Positions 6,864 to 13,861 are shown, counted from the stretch's first letter. The stretch: DNA of 13,861 nucleotides from Phycisphaerales bacterium (GCA_029260335.1 JAJDDL010000418.1:1-13861); one strand, 5' to 3'. Numbers and translations: made by a program. The notes: a model not told the origin generated them from the letters alone.

Positions 6864-7358
6864 ATGATCTGCAGGAACGCTTTGTTATGGCGATTGGGTC
6901 TGGCGCTGGCGGCGACGTCCGGCGTGCTCGTGCTGGGTGGCTGCTTGGCCGCAGCACCCGTGTTCGCGGCGGGCGCGACAGCAACTAGCGCAGGGGTCTC
7001 GTTCCTGCAGCGTGGCAAGCTCGCAAGCTACGAGATGGTGCTGTTTGAGGACGCGATCGAGGCCACACGCCAAGCCGGGGAGATCCACAAGCTGCGCTTG
7101 CGGCGTGAGCGCATCGAGGATGGGTGGGTGCGGCTCATCTTTCGCGACGAACAAGGACAAGATATCAGCGTGCGGATAGAACGCCGGACGGCGGTCGTCA
7201 CTGGCATCACTATCGATGTCGGTCGCATGGGTCGCACAGGCATGGGCGCGCTGCTTCATCGTCAGATCTTGAACGAGTTGGGTGAGATGGAAGCGTACCT
7301 GGAGACCTGGACACGCGACGACCCGCGCAATGGCGGCGCTGGCACAGGTATTCAGTAA
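6864..7358 (+). CDS. Small DUF3568-like lipoprotein
   Basis: This is a 164-residue predicted lipoprotein. The N-terminus has Arg residues, a hydrophobic stretch (about 8-24) and lipobox LGGC (24-27), so Cys27 should be lipidated after signal peptidase II cleavage. The mature part starts with Ala/Gly-rich sequence, followed by a small alpha/beta domain. Its later section (residues VVTGITIDVGRMGRTGMG, then a helix ending RQILNELGEM) resembles DUF3568 proteins, whose function is unknown. I chose the ATG at 6864 instead of an open frame from 6819 because the signal sequence begins directly there and the extra 15 residues do not fit. It follows pfkA by 65 bases on the same strand and converges with dnaB, 44 bases stop to stop. 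A role in the cell envelope is inferred only from the lipid anchor. Confidence 0.75.
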   Translation: MICRNALLWRLGLALAATSGVLVLGGCLAAAPVFAAGATATSAGVSFLQRGKLASYEMVLFEDAIEATRQAGEIHKLRLRRERIEDGWVRLIFRDEQGQDISVRIERRTAVVTGITIDVGRMGRTGMGALLHRQILNELGEMEAYLETWTRDDPRNGGAGTGIQ

Positions 7359-7402
7359 CGTTCTACCTTGGCCATATGGCGGCTAAGAACCAATCGGCCG
7401 CG

Positions 7403-8986
7403 TCAATCGAACGCGGGGCCCCCACCATCGCGAAACCCACCGACCGGACCGGTGGACGCTCCGACCTGGAACGCGCCCTTGTTCTCATAGCTTCGCGCGT
7501 CGTGGGCGTGGTCGTAGCCCGAGTCGTGGGCGCGATTCATGAACCGGGTGATGTCGTTGTCCCATTGCAGATGGACGGTACCGGTAGGCCCATTTCGCTG
7601 CTTCGCGATGATCAGCTCGGCCTCACCCTCCTTGTCGGGGTTGGCACTGAACCACGCGTCGTCGCCTATGTGGTAGTACTCCTCGCGATGCAAGAGCATG
7701 ATGACGTCGGCGTCCTGCTCGATGGCGCCCGACTCTCTCAGGTCGCTCATGCGCGGCTTGTTGCCCTTGCGATCCTCGCTCGAGCGGTTGAGCTGGCTCA
7801 GGCACACCACGGGCACCTCTAGCTCGTGCGCCAACGCCTTGACCTGCCGGCTGATGGCGCTGACCTCGTTCTGACGGTTCTCTCTGCCGAAACTCGGCGC
7901 GGTCAGGAGTTGGAGATAGTCGACCAGGATGACCTTCACGCCGTGCTGGGCGTGCAGGCGTCGGGCTCGTGCGCGGAGTTGCATGACGGTGAGCCCGGGC
8001 GTGTCGTCGATGTGGATCGGCGCCTGGGAGAGCTTGTTGCACGCGTCGAAGACCTTCTCAAGCTCCTTCTCGTGCAGACGCTTGCCCTCACGGAACTTCT
8101 GCGCGCTGATGCCCGAGTATGAACTGATGAGCCGGTGGGTGACCGCTTGTTTGGTCATCTCCAGGCTGAAGAACGCGACCGGCACGGGCGTTTCGTTGCC
8201 CGCCGGGCTCCAAGGCGTTCGGCCGCCCATCGCGACCTGCTCGGCGAGATTGAGCGCGAGCGCGGTCTTGCCCATGCTGGGCCTGGCCGCCAGCACGAGC
8301 ATCTCGCCCGGATGCAAACCGTGAAGTTTCTCGTCGAGATCGAGATAGCCGGTGCGCATGCCCGTGACCGTGCCGTCCTGGGCTTCGATCCGGTCGTATT
8401 CCTGCATGACGAGCACGCGAAGCTCTTGCGGATCGGACGTCGAGGATTCCTTGGCGACCTCGAAGACCTTCATTTCCGCGCGATCCATGATTTCGCGCAC
8501 GCCCTCATCGCCCATGGGGTTGGCGTGGTAGGCGTCGTAGAGCACCTCGCCCGAGACCTGGATCAGATCGCGCAGCCGAGCTTTGTCGGCGACGATTCGC
8601 GCATAATGCGGCGCCGCGACGGCACTGGGGACCTGGTCAGCGAGTTGGACGAGGTAGTCCTCGCCGCCGGCGTCCTTCAAGACGTCCGCGTCGCGCAACG
8701 CCTCGACGAGTTGCACCAAGTCGAGCGAGCGGCGGGCGTCATAGAGCTTGACAATCGCGTCGAAGATTGCCCCGTGATGGCCTTGGAAGAAGCGATCTGC
8801 GCCGCGCACGATGCCCATGGTGTCGGGGATGACCGTCGGGTCGATGATCATCGAGCCCAGGAGCGCCATTTCCGATTCGATCGAATGGGGCGGCAGGCGA
8901 TCAAACAGCCGATCGAGCGACGCTCCGGGAGCGGGTGCATCTCGTTTACGTCTGTTGTCTTTTTCGTCGTGGTTGCTCACGCCCAC
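7403..8986 (-). CDS. dnaB: Replicative DNA helicase DnaB
   Basis: This is a 527-residue hexameric replication-fork helicase. It has the N-terminal DnaB domain (from about residue 25), a linker, then the RecA-like ATPase with Walker A RPSMGKT (235-241), Walker B ILVDYLQLL (353-361), a QLNR segment (398-401) and KQRNGPTG near the end. Compared with E. coli DnaB there is an extra Pro/Gly-rich stretch (about 254-268) just after the Walker A helix. The tail is Gly-rich. I chose the GTG at 8986-8984 because a GGAGG (8994-8998 on the plus strand as CCTCC) lies 7 bases upstream. An ATG at 9070 is in frame, but it would add 28 residues of non-DnaB-like sequence and leave only 34 bases to the divergent pdxH. 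A GTG at 8980 is a second option. No intein is seen. Confidence 0.95.
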   Translation of the reverse strand: MGVSNHDEKDNRRKRDAPAPGASLDRLFDRLPPHSIESEMALLGSMIIDPTVIPDTMGIVRGADRFFQGHHGAIFDAIVKLYDARRSLDLVQLVEALRDADVLKDAGGEDYLVQLADQVPSAVAAPHYARIVADKARLRDLIQVSGEVLYDAYHANPMGDEGVREIMDRAEMKVFEVAKESSTSDPQELRVLVMQEYDRIEAQDGTVTGMRTGYLDLDEKLHGLHPGEMLVLAARPSMGKTALALNLAEQVAMGGRTPWSPAGNETPVPVAFFSLEMTKQAVTHRLISSYSGISAQKFREGKRLHEKELEKVFDACNKLSQAPIHIDDTPGLTVMQLRARARRLHAQHGVKVILVDYLQLLTAPSFGRENRQNEVSAISRQVKALAHELEVPVVCLSQLNRSSEDRKGNKPRMSDLRESGAIEQDADVIMLLHREEYYHIGDDAWFSANPDKEGEAELIIAKQRNGPTGTVHLQWDNDITRFMNRAHDSGYDHAHDARSYENKGAFQVGASTGPVGGFRDGGGPAFD

Positions 8987-9008
8987 AGCATCGCCTCCCT
9001 GCGTGCTT

Positions 9009-9030
9009 GAGCCTCGTAAGAGACAGGCTC
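9009..9030. repeat. Inverted repeat upstream of dnaB
   Basis: GAGCCT (9009-9014) and AGGCTC (9025-9030) form a 6-bp stem with a 10-base loop in the dnaB 5' region, about 10 bases upstream of its putative GGAGG. It could be a leader hairpin or an operator half-site pair. The arms are short. Confidence 0.35.
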
Positions 9031-9063
9031 TGTAGGAGTTATTCAGAATCGACTGTCGACTCC

Positions 9064-9087
9064 GAGACACGGTATGCCCGTTGTCTC
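9064..9087. promoter_or_regulatory. Inverted repeat in the dnaB/pdxH divergent region
   Basis: GAGACACGG (9064-9072) pairs with CCG (9078-9080) and TGTCTC (9082-9087), giving nine base pairs with one bulged T and a 5-base loop. It lies 17 bases before the pdxH ATG and within the shared 118-base intergenic region (taking the dnaB GTG start). It could act as an operator or as a hairpin in the pdxH leader. No convincing -35/-10 pair was found nearby on either strand. Confidence 0.4.
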
Positions 9088-9104
9088 ACGCATAGCCTTG
9101 CAAC

Positions 9105-9806
9105 ATGAGTGATTCGGTGGAAAGCAGCGGATGGATCGAAGGGGACACGCTTCCCGAGGATCTTCCCGAGAGCCCGCTTGCCATCCTGGGAGCCTGGTTC
9201 GAGGAAGCTCAACGAGCCAAGCTGACGCGCAACCCCAACGCGATTACGCTGGCGACAGCCGACGACAGCGGCAACCCCTCGGCCCGGATCGTTTTGTGCA
9301 AGCATCTCGACGAGCTTGGGTATCTGGTTTTCTATACGAATCGTGAAAGCCGCAAAGGCCGGGAGCTCGCCCAGAGACCCAGAGCGGCGGCGGTGTTTCA
9401 CCTGGATGCCTCAGAGCGGCAGATCCGCGTTGTGGGCCCGATCGTCCAAAGCCCGGACGCCGAGAGCGACGCGTACTTCGCGACACGATCCGTAGTTTCA
9501 CGCATCGGCGCTTGGGCGAGCAAGCAGAGCCAGCCGATCGGATCGCGCGATGAGCTGCTCGAGCAGGTTGGCGAAGCAATGGCAGATCACGGCGTCGGGG
9601 CCAGGAGCCTGCTCGGCGACGAAGAAGTTTCCCTGCCTCGCCCGCCTTACTGGGGGGGATACCGGCTCTGGTTCGAGCGAGTCGAGCTCTGGTGCGGCGG
9701 CAGCGGACGGGTCCACGACCGAGCGGAATGGGCAAGAGACCTGACTCCCGATTCTGCGGGCGGCTTCAAGCCACGGCCTTGGGCCGCGACCAGGCTCCAG
9801 CCATAG
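9105..9806 (+). CDS. pdxH: Pyridoxamine 5'-phosphate oxidase
   Basis: This is a 233-residue FMN-dependent enzyme that oxidises pyridoxine or pyridoxamine 5'-phosphate to pyridoxal 5'-phosphate in the B6 synthesis and salvage pathways. The family signature is complete. It includes the FMN/phosphate-binding segments RIVLCKHLDELG (61-72), FYTNRESRKG (76-85) and ERQIRVVG (104-111), WASKQSQPI (137-145), and the C-terminal block PYWGGYRLW (181-189), ELWCGG (194-199) and RVHDR (202-206). The length is close to the E. coli enzyme (218), with a slightly longer N-terminus. The first ATG at 9105 gives the normal start, with no clear Shine-Dalgarno. It is divergent from dnaB and shares its upstream region, which carries an inverted repeat. 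Confidence 0.96.
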   Translation: MSDSVESSGWIEGDTLPEDLPESPLAILGAWFEEAQRAKLTRNPNAITLATADDSGNPSARIVLCKHLDELGYLVFYTNRESRKGRELAQRPRAAAVFHLDASERQIRVVGPIVQSPDAESDAYFATRSVVSRIGAWASKQSQPIGSRDELLEQVGEAMADHGVGARSLLGDEEVSLPRPPYWGGYRLWFERVELWCGGSGRVHDRAEWARDLTPDSAGGFKPRPWAATRLQP

Positions 9807-9818
9807 GTCCGGGCACTC

Positions 9819-9840
9819 AGAATCGCTCGGAACTGATTCT
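9819..9840. repeat. Inverted repeat after pdxH
   Basis: AGAATC (9819-9824) pairs with GATTCT (9835-9840) across a 10-base loop, 12 bases after the pdxH stop. A smaller GGGG/CCCC hairpin follows (9853-9856 with 9862-9865). Neither has a T-run, so calling them a terminator is weak. The rest of the 141-base gap to the HDOD gene holds nothing I recognise. Confidence 0.3.
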
Positions 9841-9947
9841 CGGTCCCTGAAAGGGGCTGAACCCCCTCCGATCAAGGGCCGATGAACGCAATCTGCGAAT
9901 CAGGTGAATCGCAAGTGCATCTCGGACCAGAGAGAAGGATCTCTTCG

Positions 9948-11162
9948 ATGAAGGCCAGGAAGGACCTCAGCGCTGCGCAGGTGGATGCGCTAATCGAGCG
10001 ACTGAGGGAGCGCTTGGAGAAAATCCTGCCCGAGACCCAGCCGGAGATCGCCCAGCAGATCATCAAGCTGATGGAAGACCCCGATTCGGTGCCAGCGGAC
10101 TTCGCGGGCGTTGTCAAGCACGATCCGACGCTCAGTGGACGGATCCTGCGCGTCGCAAACTCGGCGCTGTTTGCGCAGCGCAACCCGGTGACGACGCCCG
10201 AGCGCGCGTGCATGCTCCTCGGCTTGCAACGAATCCGCGGCATCACGCTTGGGTTTCACCTGTCAAAGGCGGCCCAGGGAGGCCCTGAAGATGTGTCGCG
10301 ACGCATCTGGGGCGAGTCGATCTTTCGCGGATGCGTAGCGGGAATGCTCTGTGACAAGATTCTGAAGCATCGCTCCGCCGAGGCGTTCCTGATTGGTCTC
10401 ATGCTTGACACAGGGATCCCATTGCTCTGCGAACTCGCGGGTGATAGTTATGCCCAGATGCTCGACCAGAATCTGCCACCGCACGAGCTATCGAAGCAGG
10501 AGTTCCGGAATCTCCCCTGCACGCACGTGGATGTGATCGCGTCGTTGTGCCGAATCTGGGATCTTCCCGAGGTTCTGCGCAAGCCGATCGAACGCCACCA
10601 CACGCTGCCCAGGTTGCGTGAGCCTTCCGACGAGTTGGACGTGCTACATCGGATCGCCTACTTCGTGGGCGGATTGGATCTGACCATCACCGAGGAATCG
10701 GTAGAGCCGGGCGTGCTGAGCGAGAACGCGGCGGGAATGCTTGGGATAAGCGATAGCGAGCTGCGAAACTCGATCGACTCGACGGTGAGTGAGTATGAGA
10801 CGCTCGTGGGCGTGTTCGGAGAGGCCGCCGAGGCGATCTCGGATCTGGAGGCGTTGTGCGAGGTCACGCACCGGCGGCTCTCGGACGCGGCCGAGGACCT
10901 GGCACGGACGTCGTTCGTGGTCGAGGGCATGAGCCACGCCGAGGAGTTCTCGTTCTCGTTCGGCCGCGTGCGCGTCGAGGTGGAAGGGCCATCAAAGATG
11001 CTGGCCGTGCTGCTTGATTCCAACGGCGATGGCATCGTCTCGTATCGATTCGATCCCGAAGCCGAAACCGCCGGGACGGTCGTGGATGCGCTTGGGTTAG
11101 ACCCCGACGCCGAGCCCGCGGTCGATGAACTCGCGGGCTACCTGCGGAACCTCGCGGCTTAG
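9948..11162 (+). CDS. HDOD-domain protein with an unrecognised C-terminal domain
   Basis: This is a 404-residue predicted cytoplasmic signalling protein. HDOD domains are HD-related helical domains found in bacterial signalling and stress-response proteins, generally not shown to be enzymes. Here it spans about residues 25-240. Family-like features are KHDPTLSGRILRVANSALF (57-75), LLGLQRIRGITLG (90-102), a LMLDTGIPLL segment (151-160) and ERHHTLP (215-221). A coiled-coil-like helix (about 280-320) leads to a ~75-residue C-terminal domain (about 330-404) that I do not recognise and that contains DSNGDG (357-362), like the start of a calcium-binding loop. I chose the ATG at 9948 because AAGGA lies 8 bases upstream; the frame is open from 9882 without such support. 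The stop overlaps that of the convergent fusion gene. Confidence 0.85.
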   Translation: MKARKDLSAAQVDALIERLRERLEKILPETQPEIAQQIIKLMEDPDSVPADFAGVVKHDPTLSGRILRVANSALFAQRNPVTTPERACMLLGLQRIRGITLGFHLSKAAQGGPEDVSRRIWGESIFRGCVAGMLCDKILKHRSAEAFLIGLMLDTGIPLLCELAGDSYAQMLDQNLPPHELSKQEFRNLPCTHVDVIASLCRIWDLPEVLRKPIERHHTLPRLREPSDELDVLHRIAYFVGGLDLTITEESVEPGVLSENAAGMLGISDSELRNSIDSTVSEYETLVGVFGEAAEAISDLEALCEVTHRRLSDAAEDLARTSFVVEGMSHAEEFSFSFGRVRVEVEGPSKMLAVLLDSNGDGIVSYRFDPEAETAGTVVDALGLDPDAEPAVDELAGYLRNLAA

Positions 11163-13660
11163 GACCCCGCACTCGTGGGACTATTCGCTCGCTTGTCCGC
11201 CGCAACCATCGCTATGAATGCACCCACAGGCATGGGCCGAGCACCGGTGTTGCGTCGAGCCGCGCCAAGGCGATAGACGAGCGACCACTGCCCGAAAAGC
11301 ACGCGGTAGGCCCAGAAAACCGAGCGAGCGGGGTCGTAGAGATTGGTGGACTCGGCGAGCACGCCATTGAGCTCGACAATCGCGAGTTGCTCTCCGTTGG
11401 CCGCGAGTTCGCGCGAGCGAACACGGACATCGAAGCGCCCAAAGTCGAGTTGGCCGCCGTCATGCCCCTTGAAAGAACACGCGATCTTGTCGATCGCCTT
11501 GGAGAGTTCGGGCGTGAGGAGCTCGGCCGCATCGCGAAAGATTGCGCCGCGGGAGTGATTGCCGATCCCGCCGAGGCTCGCTTGCACGTCAAGCCCGGGG
11601 ACTTCATCGCATCGCTCCGCGAGATGGCTCTCAAACATTTCGCGTTGGCACCGGTAGCGAGGGTGGGCGAGGATGAGCTGGCGGATGGTGCTCTTGCCAT
11701 CGCCCACGACGTATGGGAAGTCCTTGATCGTGATGGACAGCACGCGCCCGGATGATTGATCATCGCGAGCCCAGAGCACACCGAGTTCGATGGGCCCGGC
11801 GTGGTATTGCTGGATGATCGTGTCGGTGAGATTGTGCTGGAAGTAGTTGATGACATCGTCTGCCGAGCGAGCGATTTGGACCCCAACTCCGCGCTCCCCC
11901 GCGAGGGGTTTGAGAATGATCGGGAACTCGCCAAGCCTGTCGTGCTCTTGCATGCACTGTTGCACGAGTTGCGACCGCTCATCCGGCGGCGGCCCCCCCT
12001 CGATGACGTACGCCTCGAGTATGTGCGTGTCGTCCTGGAATGCGTGGAGGATGTCGATCTTGGATTCGCCGGTGACCCCCCCGCCGTGGCTGATACCCGG
12101 GTTCGCGCAGGTGAAGACCAGCGGGCCTCGGTAGCGAATGGCGAGAAAGCAAAGCCAGGGCACGAGCGGCCCATAGAAAATCCACATGGGCCAGAACTCG
12201 TGGTTCCACAGACGGGCAAGCGAAGCCCTGGCGCATTGACGACGCTCTTTCGTCCAGAGGTTGCGCAGGACGTGCACGACCAGGCTTGCGCCGAGAATCC
12301 CGGCGAGCATCCCAAAGCCGCCCAGGCGATCGCCGAGCGGGATCGAGATCGCGCCGGCGAAAAGCCACGCGGCGAACGACAGCGCCCAGATGGCTAGACC
12401 GCTGCGTGCGATGTGATCAGGACGAGAGAAGCGCGGGCCATCGCGCGAGAACAGTCGGAATGCCAGGATCCCCACGAGCGAAACCGCGAGATTGACGCTC
12501 TCGGTTGCCCGCAAAAGGCCAGCGATGACGATCGCGGGCGTGATGCCCAGTCGAGCGAGGGCTGCAAACAGAAGCACCTGCATGACCCAATGCCACGAAC
12601 GAATCCAGAGGGCAAGTTCGTGCAGGCGTGCGACGGGCCAGGTCCGCACGGACACCGGAGCGAGGTTCACCTCGCCTCCGATGGGCTGATTCGCTTCAAC
12701 GCGAGCGAGAAAGTCCACGATCCAATCCGTGGCCTCGCTCGCTTCGGGCTCGTTGACCGGGATGAAATGACTGGTATCGAACATCACGAGTTCGCTGTTC
12801 TCGATCAGCTCGTGATGGCGCTGGGCGGCCCAATAGGGCACAAGGAAATCATGCCGCCCTTGCAGGATGAGCGTCGGGACTCGCATGCTCTGCATGATTG
12901 ACGCAAGCGGCCGCTGGTCGGTGTCAAAGAAGTTGCGGATCCAGCTATGGCGGAACGACCGACTGCGATGCCAGGGCAAGGGCACAAGCTCACCCCCCAC
13001 CACGAAGCCCAGGTAACCCAAGGCGTACTTGCCGTGCTCAAAGAAATACTCGCCCGAGCCCTCTGTCTCTTGGGCACCGATGGCGGCCATCAAGGTGATG
13101 GACACGACACGATCCGGTGCGATCTCGGCCATGTTGAGCGAGACGCCGCCGCCCATGCTCCAGACGATCACGTGGGCCCGCTCGATCTGCAGCGCGTCCA
13201 TCATCGCGAGCACGGCTTGTGCATGTGCCCTCACCGAGTAATCCGAGACCCAATGCGTGGACCCGCCGAAGCCCGGCAGATCGGGTGCGAAGCACGTGTA
13301 TCCACGATTGGCGAGCATGGGCGCGAGAATCGCGAAGTTGCCCGAGTCGCCCGGCGAGCCATGCAAGAGGAGGATGGGTATGCCGGGATCACCATCGGGC
13401 GAACTGAGCGGAGCACCCGGCCAGCTCTGATATGCCATACGAATCGTGGAGTCTGCGATGGGCCCAGAAGAGTTGGTCGCGGCGATCTCGACCGAAGAAT
13501 CCGGAGCCGAAGCCTCCTGAGGAAGTAACTCGGGGACATGGCTCAGGAGCACAAGACCCAGATACCAGACCCACCAACGCCTGCGCAGGTGCGAGCGAAC
13601 GCCCCGGGCGAAGCCGCGTTGATTCGACCCCGGGTTTGACTGGTTCAATGATTCGGGCAA
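11159..13660 (-). CDS. Membrane fusion: alpha/beta hydrolase plus ATP-grasp ligase
   Basis: One unbroken frame encodes 833 residues. A basic start and membrane helix (about 29-46) lead to an alpha/beta hydrolase (about 92-322) with oxyanion motif HGSPGDS (100-106), nucleophile elbow VWSMGG (Ser168), acid Asp271 (GRHD) and His298 (TSHF). About five hydrophobic segments lie between 357 and 509. An ATP-grasp domain (about 515-800) follows, with KPLAGERGVGV (584-594, Lys584), FPYVVGDGKST (648-658), QLDFGRFDVRV (737-747) and VELNG (762-766), the last two matching metal- and nucleotide-binding positions of the superfamily. ATP-grasp enzymes activate a carboxylate with ATP and join it to an amine or thiol; the acceptor here is unknown. 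The only start that keeps the first helix is TTG at 13660 (or TTG at 13648). Domain calls are firm; pathway and topology are not. Confidence 0.85.
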   Translation of the reverse strand: MPESLNQSNPGSNQRGFARGVRSHLRRRWWVWYLGLVLLSHVPELLPQEASAPDSSVEIAATNSSGPIADSTIRMAYQSWPGAPLSSPDGDPGIPILLLHGSPGDSGNFAILAPMLANRGYTCFAPDLPGFGGSTHWVSDYSVRAHAQAVLAMMDALQIERAHVIVWSMGGGVSLNMAEIAPDRVVSITLMAAIGAQETEGSGEYFFEHGKYALGYLGFVVGGELVPLPWHRSRSFRHSWIRNFFDTDQRPLASIMQSMRVPTLILQGRHDFLVPYWAAQRHHELIENSELVMFDTSHFIPVNEPEASEATDWIVDFLARVEANQPIGGEVNLAPVSVRTWPVARLHELALWIRSWHWVMQVLLFAALARLGITPAIVIAGLLRATESVNLAVSLVGILAFRLFSRDGPRFSRPDHIARSGLAIWALSFAAWLFAGAISIPLGDRLGGFGMLAGILGASLVVHVLRNLWTKERRQCARASLARLWNHEFWPMWIFYGPLVPWLCFLAIRYRGPLVFTCANPGISHGGGVTGESKIDILHAFQDDTHILEAYVIEGGPPPDERSQLVQQCMQEHDRLGEFPIILKPLAGERGVGVQIARSADDVINYFQHNLTDTIIQQYHAGPIELGVLWARDDQSSGRVLSITIKDFPYVVGDGKSTIRQLILAHPRYRCQREMFESHLAERCDEVPGLDVQASLGGIGNHSRGAIFRDAAELLTPELSKAIDKIACSFKGHDGGQLDFGRFDVRVRSRELAANGEQLAIVELNGVLAESTNLYDPARSVFWAYRVLFGQWSLVYRLGAARRNTGARPMPVGAFIAMVAADKRANSPTSAGS

Positions 13661-13671
13661 TGGTCGAGTCC

Positions 13672-13861
13672 ATGGACGGCAAAACGATGCAGGTTGATGC
13701 TCTGATCTTTGGCGGCGGGATCGCCGGGCTATGGACGCTCTCGCGCCTGCGTCAGCTAGGGTACTCGGCCATCCTCGTCGAAGCCCAGGCTCTGGGATCG
13801 GGTCAGACTATCGCCAGCCAAGGCATCATCCACGGCGGGGTCAAATATGCGCTCGGTGGAG
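13672..13861 (+). CDS. FAD-dependent oxidoreductase, N-terminal fragment (GlpD/DAO-like)
   Basis: The first 63 codons are visible and the gene runs off the right edge. They show a Rossmann FAD-binding start: FGGGIAGLWTL (13-23) is the dinucleotide glycine motif, and Glu37 ends the second strand as the ribose-binding acid. A Ser/Gly-rich segment reading GSGQTIASQGIIHGGVKY follows, typical of the DAO/glycerol-3-phosphate dehydrogenase superfamily. These flavoenzymes oxidise amino or hydroxy groups; the substrate is unknown here. In-frame ATGs occur at 13648, 13660, 13672 and 13687. I chose 13672 because the first two would overlap the start of the divergent hydrolase/ATP-grasp gene. The close divergent placement suggests shared regulation and possibly a shared pathway, which is inference. 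Confidence 0.8.
   Translation, partial: MDGKTMQVDALIFGGGIAGLWTLSRLRQLGYSAILVEAQALGSGQTIASQGIIHGGVKYALGG

Noticed and set aside
7371..7380. The 10-bp palindrome GCCATATGGC between the lipoprotein gene and dnaB as a terminator
   Set aside because: It has no loop and no T-run; a single 10-bp palindrome is common by chance.
8135..9010. A 291-codon plus-strand open frame opposite dnaB
   Set aside because: It is antisense to a strongly conserved DnaB sequence and shows no domain of its own.
11212..12315. A 367-codon open frame on the minus strand within the hydrolase/ATP-grasp gene
   Set aside because: It is a frame shadow rich in Ser, Arg and Pro; the other frame carries clear ATP-grasp motifs throughout.
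1..13861. tRNA, rRNA, CRISPR array, insertion sequence, prophage or defence island
   Set aside because: No cloverleaf-like segment, spaced direct-repeat array, transposase or phage gene was seen. The intergenic gaps are all short.

Overview
The window looks like chromosomal DNA from a GC-rich bacterium, most probably a planctomycete and perhaps a member of the Phycisphaerae. This rests on several things together: a secreted prenyltransferase/squalene-oxidase-repeat protein of the kind common in that phylum, a small DUF3568-like lipoprotein, sparse Shine-Dalgarno sequences with some GTG and TTG starts, and large proteins of unusual domain make-up. The phylum is an inference, because no rRNA or tRNA gene is present. 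Coding density is high, no gap exceeds about 220 bases, and I saw no phage, insertion sequence or CRISPR array.

Layout. Bases 1-4458 are all on the minus strand. Read 5'->3' they are rsmE (16S rRNA methyltransferase), a secreted prenyltransferase-repeat protein, an ABC-2 exporter (ATPase then permease), and the first 35 codons of an M32 carboxypeptidase that runs off the left edge. Bases 4580-7358 are on the plus strand: an acidic single-span membrane protein of unknown function, pfkA eight bases after it, and a small lipoprotein. dnaB (minus) converges on the lipoprotein gene and diverges from pdxH (plus). An HDOD-domain protein follows on the plus strand. Its stop codon overlaps the stop codon of an 833-codon minus-strand gene. 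That gene encodes an alpha/beta hydrolase, a multi-span membrane segment and an ATP-grasp ligase in one polypeptide. An FAD-dependent oxidoreductase starts divergently from it and runs off the right edge.

How the genes fit together. Most of the window is housekeeping: glycolysis (pfkA), replication (dnaB), vitamin B6 (pdxH) and ribosome modification (rsmE). The parts with unexplained biology are (a) the hydrolase-membrane-ATP-grasp fusion and its divergent FAD oxidoreductase partner, (b) the acidic membrane protein apparently coupled to pfkA, (c) the secreted prenyltransferase-repeat protein in line with an ABC exporter, and (d) the HDOD protein with an unrecognised C-terminal domain. The fusion is the best candidate for a new system. 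Its likely chemistry is carboxylate activation and ligation by one domain and ester, thioester or amide hydrolysis by the other, tied together through the membrane.
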